Positions 59,823-64,000 of a DNA stretch of 64,000 nt are shown here, piece after piece (positions within the stretch are counted from its first letter, which is position 1; every line of letters begins with the position of its first letter). Source of the DNA: Lacrimispora sp. 210928-DFI.3.58 (GTDB lineage: Bacteria; Bacillota; Clostridia; Lachnospirales; Lachnospiraceae); the NCBI RefSeq assembly GCF_020554865.1, contig NZ_JAJCIC010000015.1, positions 1 to 64,000 of the forward strand, in the 5' to 3' direction. The notes under the pieces are model-generated. The model did no database searches. It saw only the letters and a list, made by a program, of their open reading frames with translations, and was not told the DNA's origin. Made by a program: the position numbers and the translations under genes.

Positions 59823-60707
59823 ATGGGAAAATATGTATGCATCGATATCGGCGGAACTGCCATCAAGTACGGCCTGCTTGATGAACATGCAGCTCTGCTG
59901 GAGCAAAAGGAGAGGCCTACAGAGGCCATGCTTGGCGGGCAGGCAGTGTTGGAAAAGGTAAAGGAGACCGCAGGACAATACTGTCAGGCAGGCGGAGTGG
60001 AGGGAATCTGCATTTCCACCACAGGAATGGTTGATCCATACCGCGGATCGATCCTCTATGCCAATGAAAATATGCCCGCCTATCAGGGAATCTGCCTAAA
60101 GGAAGAAATGGAACATGCCTTCGGCGTTCCCTGCGAGGTGGAAAATGACGTCAATTGTGCAGGACTGGCGGAGTATTGGAACGGAGCTGCAAAGGAGTGC
60201 GACAATGTTCTCTGTCTTACAGTGGGAACAGGGATTGGAGCCTGCGCGATCCTTAACGGCAAATTGCTGCGTGGGGCATCCTTCAGCGCCTGTGAGGTTG
60301 GGTATATGGATATGGGCGGGGCAGCCTTTGAGGAGGTTGCCTCCACAACCGCTCTTGTGAGACAGGTGGCAAAGAAAAAGCATGAGGAAATATTCTGCTG
60401 GAATGGAAAAAAAATCTTTGAATACGCTGAAAAAGGTGATAAAATCTGTTTAGAAGCGCTTGCAAAAATGGCAGACTGGCTGGGCCGGGGAATCGCAAAT
60501 ATCTGCTATGTCCTGAATCCGGAGGTAGTGGTTCTGGGCGGCGGAGTGATGCAGAGGGAGAGCATTCTGACTTCCCATGTCCGCGGTGCGGTAAACCGCC
60601 ATCTCCTTCCCGTGATCTCGTCCAATATGCGGATCGAACTGGCCCATCACCATAATATGGCAGGTATGCTCGGCGCTTGGTATTATTATAAAACGATGCA
60701 CCCTTAG
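59823..60707 (+). CDS. nanK: ROK family kinase, probable N-acetylmannosamine kinase
   Basis: About 294 residues: 'YVCIDIGGTAIKYGLLDE' (ATP), 'EVENDVNCAGLAE' (catalytic Asp) and 'LTVGTGIGACAILNGKLLRG'. The usual ROK zinc motif (G-H-x9-C-x-C-G-x2-G-C) is missing: the site reads 'SACEVGYMDMGG', so this is a zinc-free variant. The place between nanA and an RpiR regulator implies ManNAc phosphorylation. ATG 59823 has a modest ribosome site; a GTG lies nine codons upstream. Confidence 0.88.
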   Translation: MGKYVCIDIGGTAIKYGLLDEHAALLEQKERPTEAMLGGQAVLEKVKETAGQYCQAGGVEGICISTTGMVDPYRGSILYANENMPAYQGICLKEEMEHAFGVPCEVENDVNCAGLAEYWNGAAKECDNVLCLTVGTGIGACAILNGKLLRGASFSACEVGYMDMGGAAFEEVASTTALVRQVAKKKHEEIFCWNGKKIFEYAEKGDKICLEALAKMADWLGRGIANICYVLNPEVVVLGGGVMQRESILTSHVRGAVNRHLLPVISSNMRIELAHHHNMAGMLGAWYYYKTMHP

Positions 60708-60735
60708 AGGATTGGGAAAAGCGCAGGAGGCAGAC

Positions 60736-61584
60736 ATGGAGTTTGACGAGAAATCGGTCGTCCCTTTATTAGAAGCAAAGTATGACAGCTTCACACAGGC
60801 GGAGAAAAACATTGCTGACTTTTTTCTTCATAATAATAAAAAGAGGGAGGACCTTTCTCTGGAAACTCTTTCCGGGAAGCTGTTTGTTTCCAAAGCCTCC
60901 ATTTCAAGGTTTGCAAAGAAATGCGGCTTTAAGGGATACCGGGAATTTCTCTATCAATATGAGAAATCCTTAGACAGAGCAGAGGAAAAGATTACCAATA
61001 ACAGCAAGATCGTCCTGGATACCTACCAGGAGCTGCTGACAAAGACCTACAGCCTGATGGATGAGGGGCAGATCGCCAGGATCGTCAGGCTGCTTGAGGC
61101 CGCCGGACGTGTATTTGTCTGCGGGACAGGAAGCTCCGGCCTGGCGGCTGCCGAGATGGAGAGCAGGTTCATGAGAATCGGCATTGATATTGATTCCCTG
61201 ACAGATGCAGACCGCATCAGGATGCAGGCGGTGTTCTGCGATGAACACAGCCTGATTATTGGAATCAGTGTCAGCGGTGAAAATGAATCTGTCCTTTACC
61301 TTCTGCGGGAGGCCCGCCAGAGACAGGCAAAGACCGTTCTGATCACCTCCAGGGACAGCCTTTTTTACAGGGAGTTCTGTGATGAGGTGGTGCTGATCTC
61401 TTCTATCAAGTGGCTGGAAAGCGGGAGCATGATCTCACCCCAATTTCCCATTTTGGTCATGCTCGATATTATTTATAGTGAGTACAGCTGGCTTGATCGA
61501 AGGGAGAAGCTGGCAATGCACAGCGATACACTCCAGGCGCTGAAATCAAAAAAGCATTACATGCTGGATCTGAGGGAGAAATAG
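60736..61584 (+). CDS. RpiR family transcriptional regulator of the sialate operon
   Basis: About 282 residues. N-terminal RpiR helix-turn-helix 'FTQAEKNIADFFLHNNKKRED' (in part), 'LSGKLFVSKASISRFAKKCG', and a C-terminal SIS domain ('VFVCGTGSSGLAAAEMESRF', 'IIGISVSGENESV') that binds a phosphosugar. It is the final gene of the nan operon, so it is likely a NanR-type repressor sensing ManNAc-6-P or GlcNAc-6-P. AGGAGG lies eight bases before ATG 60736. Confidence 0.92.
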   Translation: MEFDEKSVVPLLEAKYDSFTQAEKNIADFFLHNNKKREDLSLETLSGKLFVSKASISRFAKKCGFKGYREFLYQYEKSLDRAEEKITNNSKIVLDTYQELLTKTYSLMDEGQIARIVRLLEAAGRVFVCGTGSSGLAAAEMESRFMRIGIDIDSLTDADRIRMQAVFCDEHSLIIGISVSGENESVLYLLREARQRQAKTVLITSRDSLFYREFCDEVVLISSIKWLESGSMISPQFPILVMLDIIYSEYSWLDRREKLAMHSDTLQALKSKKHYMLDLREK

Positions 61585-61699
61585 CCGGCAGCCGGGGGGA
61601 ACGTCTCTGACATCTCTGCAAAAATTGCTGCAAAAGCTCCCCTTTGGGCAGGCCTGATTTGACAAATATCCTAAAATTCAAAATCATTTTTATTTGGTC

Positions 61700-61728
61700 T
61701 TGACTTTCGCACTTTCATGTACTATCTT
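61700..61728 (+). promoter_or_regulatory. Promoter of the aspS2-gat T-box leader
   Basis: TTGACT (61700-61705), a 17-base spacer and TATCTT (61723-61728). Confidence 0.5.
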
Positions 61729-61749
61729 ATTAAATATATTTTTAAAAGC

Positions 61750-62096
61750 AATGAAGGAGACTCTTGCCTGAGAAATGTAACAGGAAGGGGGCGTCACCGA
61801 CTGAGAGCGCCTCCGCGCAGGACTGGGCGAAGGGAACACTCTGGAGCTGATATATTGAAGCAGGATAGTGCTGGCTGGGCATTTGTGTGCGGGTTTTCCG
61901 GAAAACCGGAGAACCGGGATCAGCCGTCTTGATAGTAGGTATATCCGTTTGTGCACGTTACGCACAGAGAGAGGAGACGCAGTCTTTGCCGACGGTGACA
62001 GGGCTGGCCGGTCTCAATGCGGGTGGTACCGCGGGAAGTCATAAAAGAACAGATTCCCGTCCCGGAATGCAGTTACTGTGTTCCGGGGCGTTTTTT
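61750..62096 (+). ncRNA. T-box leader of the aspS2-gatCA operon, specifier AAC with overlapping GAA
   Basis: The T-box sequence GCGGGTGGTACCGCG is at 62019-62033, and a terminator (CCCGTCCCGGAA...TTCCGGGGCG, T6) is at 62058-62096. In Stem I the likely specifier reads G-GAAC-A: AAC (Asn) at 61835-61837 overlaps GAA (Glu) at 61834-61836. Uncharged tRNA-Asn would fit an operon that makes Asn-tRNA-Asn indirectly; the Glu codon overlap suggests dual sensing, as reported for a clostridial homologue. The codon assignment is by position, not by folding. Confidence 0.85.
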
Positions 62097-62099
62097 GCG

Positions 62100-62246
62100 T
62101 GATCAGGTAGCTGTTCAGTAGGTCTGCGCACTTGCTGCGCTGACCGTAAGATAACCTGGGCTAGAGGGCAAAAATCCCATCGGCGAAGCCGATTTTAAAT
62201 GGATTTTTGCTCGTAACTGTGAAGATACTGAACAGTTACGTGATCA
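62100..62246. repeat. 147-bp intergenic palindrome
   Basis: 21-base arms at 62100-62120 and 62226-62246 are complementary at 19 positions. Between them are GGTC.GCGCA/TGCGC.GACC (62121-62145) and the long hairpin GCAAAAATCC (62168-62177) with GGATTTTTGC (62201-62210), enclosing ATCGGC-GAA-GCCGAT. Layout is like the 242-bp palindrome at 47404. It lies between the T-box terminator and aspS2. Confidence 0.85.
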
Positions 62247-62321
62247 GTTACAATCATTCTGTGATGCAGCCGGAAAATGCCTCGGAACCTAATGTCAAAC
62301 ATGGCTAAAGGAGAGAAAAAG

Positions 62322-63653
62322 ATGGAATTTGTGGATGGAGTAAAGAAAAAGGAAGCAGTGGGTATTGCAGAGATCCTGGAGGGGGATTATACAGGAAAAC
62401 GTGTGCGGCTGAACGGAGCTGTCCACACCATCCGTGACATGGGCGATGTGGCTTTTGTGATCCTGCGCAAGGCCGAGGGCCTGGTGCAGTGCGTGTATGA
62501 GGAAGGCATCACGAAATTTGACTTAAAGAGCTTAAAAGAGGAATGCGCCGTAGAGGTGATGGGAACAGTGAAGGCAGAGGAGCGTGCGCCCCACGGCTTT
62601 GAGATCCGCTTAGAGGAGATCAGGGTGCTGTCCCAGCCCGCAGAGCCCCTGCCGATCCCGGTGAGCAAGTGGAAGCTGAACACCTCCCTGGAGACAAAGC
62701 TGGCCCTGCGCCCTGTTTCCTTAAGGAACTTAAGAGAGCGTGCCAAATTTAAGATCCAGGAGGGCATTGTAAGGGGCTTCCGCGACTATCTTTTCAGTCA
62801 GGGCTTTACGGAGATCCATACGCCTAAGATCGTAGCCAGAGGCGCAGAGGGCGGCTCCAACGTGTTCAAGCTGGACTATTTTAATAAGAAGGCCGAGCTG
62901 GGACAGAGCCCCCAGTTCTACAAGCAGACCATGGTGGGGGTTTACGACAGGGTATTTGAGGCAGCTCCCGTGTTCCGGGCAGAGAAGCACAACACCACCC
63001 GTCATTTAAATGAATACACCAGCTTAGACTTTGAGATGGGATATATTGATGGCTTTGAGGATGTGATGGCTATGGAGACAGGAGTGCTCCAGTACATCAT
63101 GGAGCTTCTTGCCAGGGATTACAAAAAGGAGCTGGATATGCTGGGCGTCACCCTTCCGGATGTGAGCAGGATCCCGGCTGTGCGCTTTGACAGGGCGAAG
63201 GAGCTGGTATCGGAGAAGTACAACAGAAAGATCCGCAACCCCTACGACTTGGAGCCGGAGGAGGAGCTTTTGATCGGCCGTTATTTCAAGGAGGAGTATG
63301 ACAGCGACTTCGTATTCGTCACCCATTATCCGTCAAAGAAGCGTCCCTTCTATGCCATGGACGACCCGGCGGATCCAAAGTTCACCCTGAGCTTTGACCT
63401 GTTATTCAAGGGCCTGGAGGTGACCACAGGAGGACAGCGTATCCACGATTACAAGGAGATCCTTGCTAAGATGGAAAAGAGGGGCATGAATCCGGAGGAC
63501 ATCGCCTCCTACCTGATGATCTTCAAATACGGCATGCCGCCTCACGGTGGCCTGGGAATCGGCTTAGAGCGCCTTACCATGCGTCTGTTAGACGAGCAGA
63601 ACGTCAGAGAAACCGCCATGTTCCCAAGAGACGTGACAAGATTAGAGCCCTAG
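62322..63653 (+). CDS. aspS2: Non-discriminating aspartyl-tRNA synthetase, archaeal type
   Basis: A 443-residue class IIb synthetase. The OB-fold tRNA-anticodon domain ('GKRVRLNGAVHTIRDMGDVAFVILR', in part) and the catalytic core with motif 2 'FRAEKHNTTRHLNEYTSLD' and motif 3 'GGLGIGLERLTMRLL' are typical. No bacterial GAD insertion is present, so it is the archaeal-type AspS2, which charges both tRNA-Asp and tRNA-Asn with Asp; GatCAB then amidates Asp-tRNA-Asn. The neighbours gatC and gatA agree. ATG 62322 has AAAGGAG about nine bases upstream; upstream in-frame starts overlap the repeat. Confidence 0.94.
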   Translation: MEFVDGVKKKEAVGIAEILEGDYTGKRVRLNGAVHTIRDMGDVAFVILRKAEGLVQCVYEEGITKFDLKSLKEECAVEVMGTVKAEERAPHGFEIRLEEIRVLSQPAEPLPIPVSKWKLNTSLETKLALRPVSLRNLRERAKFKIQEGIVRGFRDYLFSQGFTEIHTPKIVARGAEGGSNVFKLDYFNKKAELGQSPQFYKQTMVGVYDRVFEAAPVFRAEKHNTTRHLNEYTSLDFEMGYIDGFEDVMAMETGVLQYIMELLARDYKKELDMLGVTLPDVSRIPAVRFDRAKELVSEKYNRKIRNPYDLEPEEELLIGRYFKEEYDSDFVFVTHYPSKKRPFYAMDDPADPKFTLSFDLLFKGLEVTTGGQRIHDYKEILAKMEKRGMNPEDIASYLMIFKYGMPPHGGLGIGLERLTMRLLDEQNVRETAMFPRDVTRLEP

Positions 63654-63680
63654 CATTTTACCGGAAAGGAGCACACAAAA

Positions 63681-63974
63681 ATGGCAAATATCATAAGCGA
63701 TGAGACAATAGAGTATGTAGGGATCCTGGCAAAGCTGGAGCTGTCCGGGGAGGAAAAGGAAGAGGCCAAAAAGGACATGGGCCGCATGCTGGACTATATT
63801 GATAAATTAAATGAGCTGGACACCGCAGGCGTGGAGCCCATGTCCCATGTATTCCCGGTCCATAACGTATTCCGCGAGGACGTTGTGACAAATGGAGACG
63901 ACCGCGAGAACATCCTTGCCAATGCACCTGAGAAGAAGGACGGCGCATTCAAGGTTCCAAAAACCGTAGAATAG
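63681..63974 (+). CDS. gatC: Asp/Glu-tRNA amidotransferase subunit C
   Basis: A 97-residue GatC, the small helical subunit that holds GatA and GatB together. '[20 protein letters not shown]', '[21 protein letters not shown]' and '[20 protein letters not shown]' are the family pattern. It is 28 bases after aspS2 and about 14 before gatA. Confidence 0.95.
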   Translation: MANIISDETIEYVGILAKLELSGEEKEEAKKDMGRMLDYIDKLNELDTAGVEPMSHVFPVHNVFREDVVTNGDDRENILANAPEKKDGAFKVPKTVE

Positions 63975-63987
63975 GAGGGAAGTCTTG

Positions 63988-64000
63988 GTGAGTATTTTAG
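63988..64000 (+). CDS. gatA: Start of gatA (partial, runs off the right edge)
   Basis: AGGAGGGAAG precedes GTG 63988, which reads M-S-I-L as GatA proteins often begin. Only four codons are inside the window; the call rests on operon order after gatC. Confidence 0.6.

Noticed and set aside
1..64000. tRNA or rRNA genes, transposases, integrases, prophage or plasmid replication genes
   Set aside because: None could be recognised; tRNA-like sequences near 4440 and 62025 belong to T-box leaders.

Overview
The window looks like chromosomal DNA from an anaerobic, gut-type Firmicute of the class Clostridia, most likely Lachnospiraceae. The grounds are roughly even base composition, strong AGGAGG-type ribosome sites, a CIRCE/HrcA heat-shock operator, two T-box leaders, a probable yjdF riboswitch, an aspS2-gatCA indirect asparaginylation operon, and an EtfBA/lactate dehydrogenase set of the electron-bifurcating type. 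No rRNA, tRNA, phage, transposase or CRISPR array was seen. Genus is not resolved.

Layout. 1-6.7 kb: Hsp20 under CIRCE control (with the tail of a probable tandem copy at the left edge), a metallophosphoesterase, YjdF behind its riboswitch, a reverse-strand AGCS amino-acid/cation symporter, a tRNA-Trp T-box driving a TrpB2-type tryptophan synthase beta chain, and a GNAT acetyltransferase. 6.7-10.5 kb: lctBCD-like operon and a TetR remnant. 10.5-16.6 kb: accessory and decayed DNA, with a P-II-like c-di-AMP receptor, an oxidoreductase, an sce7726-type nuclease, a winged-helix protein, a broken AAA-ATPase, a conserved 95-aa protein, a DUF305 lipoprotein-like protein and scars of a molybdenum-enzyme operon. 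16.6-27.7 kb: TfoX-like protein, a three-gene cluster (F420-ligase-like protein, aspartate dehydrogenase-like, 2-hydroxyacid dehydrogenase-like), MATE exporter, topoisomerase III, L,D-transpeptidase, YkgJ protein, nitroreductase, PanE and an SGNH esterase.

27.8-34 kb: a LacI-controlled catabolic operon (permease, hydantoinase/oxoprolinase, IrrE-like zincin, YhcH). 34.2-45 kb: ArsC/Spx-like protein, PdaA-type deacetylase, RecQ, a YesM-type kinase with a response regulator lacking its DNA-binding domain and an orphan TRAP binding protein, a LacI regulator, an RsmH paralogue and an AraC regulator divergent from a GH4 glycosidase. 46.5-53.7 kb: SIMPL-domain protein, a 242-bp palindrome, a candidate structured small RNA, and an operon with twin LacI operators (dehydrogenase, LacI, transporter, M20 amidohydrolase, UroD-like methyltransferase). 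53.9-61.6 kb: a sialic-acid operon (nanE, ABC sugar importer, hydroxyacid dehydrogenase, nanA, nanK, RpiR). 61.7-64 kb: a T-box with overlapping GAA/AAC codons, a second long palindrome, aspS2, gatC and the start of gatA.

The most noteworthy items are the self-contained, promoter-to-terminator RNA candidate near 47.7 kb, the long intergenic palindromes, three families of short interspersed repeats that sit against terminators and sometimes supply the stop codon of the preceding gene, the kinase/truncated-regulator/binding-protein trio, and two LacI-governed catabolic operons of unknown substrate. All family calls come from reading the translations; no database search was run.
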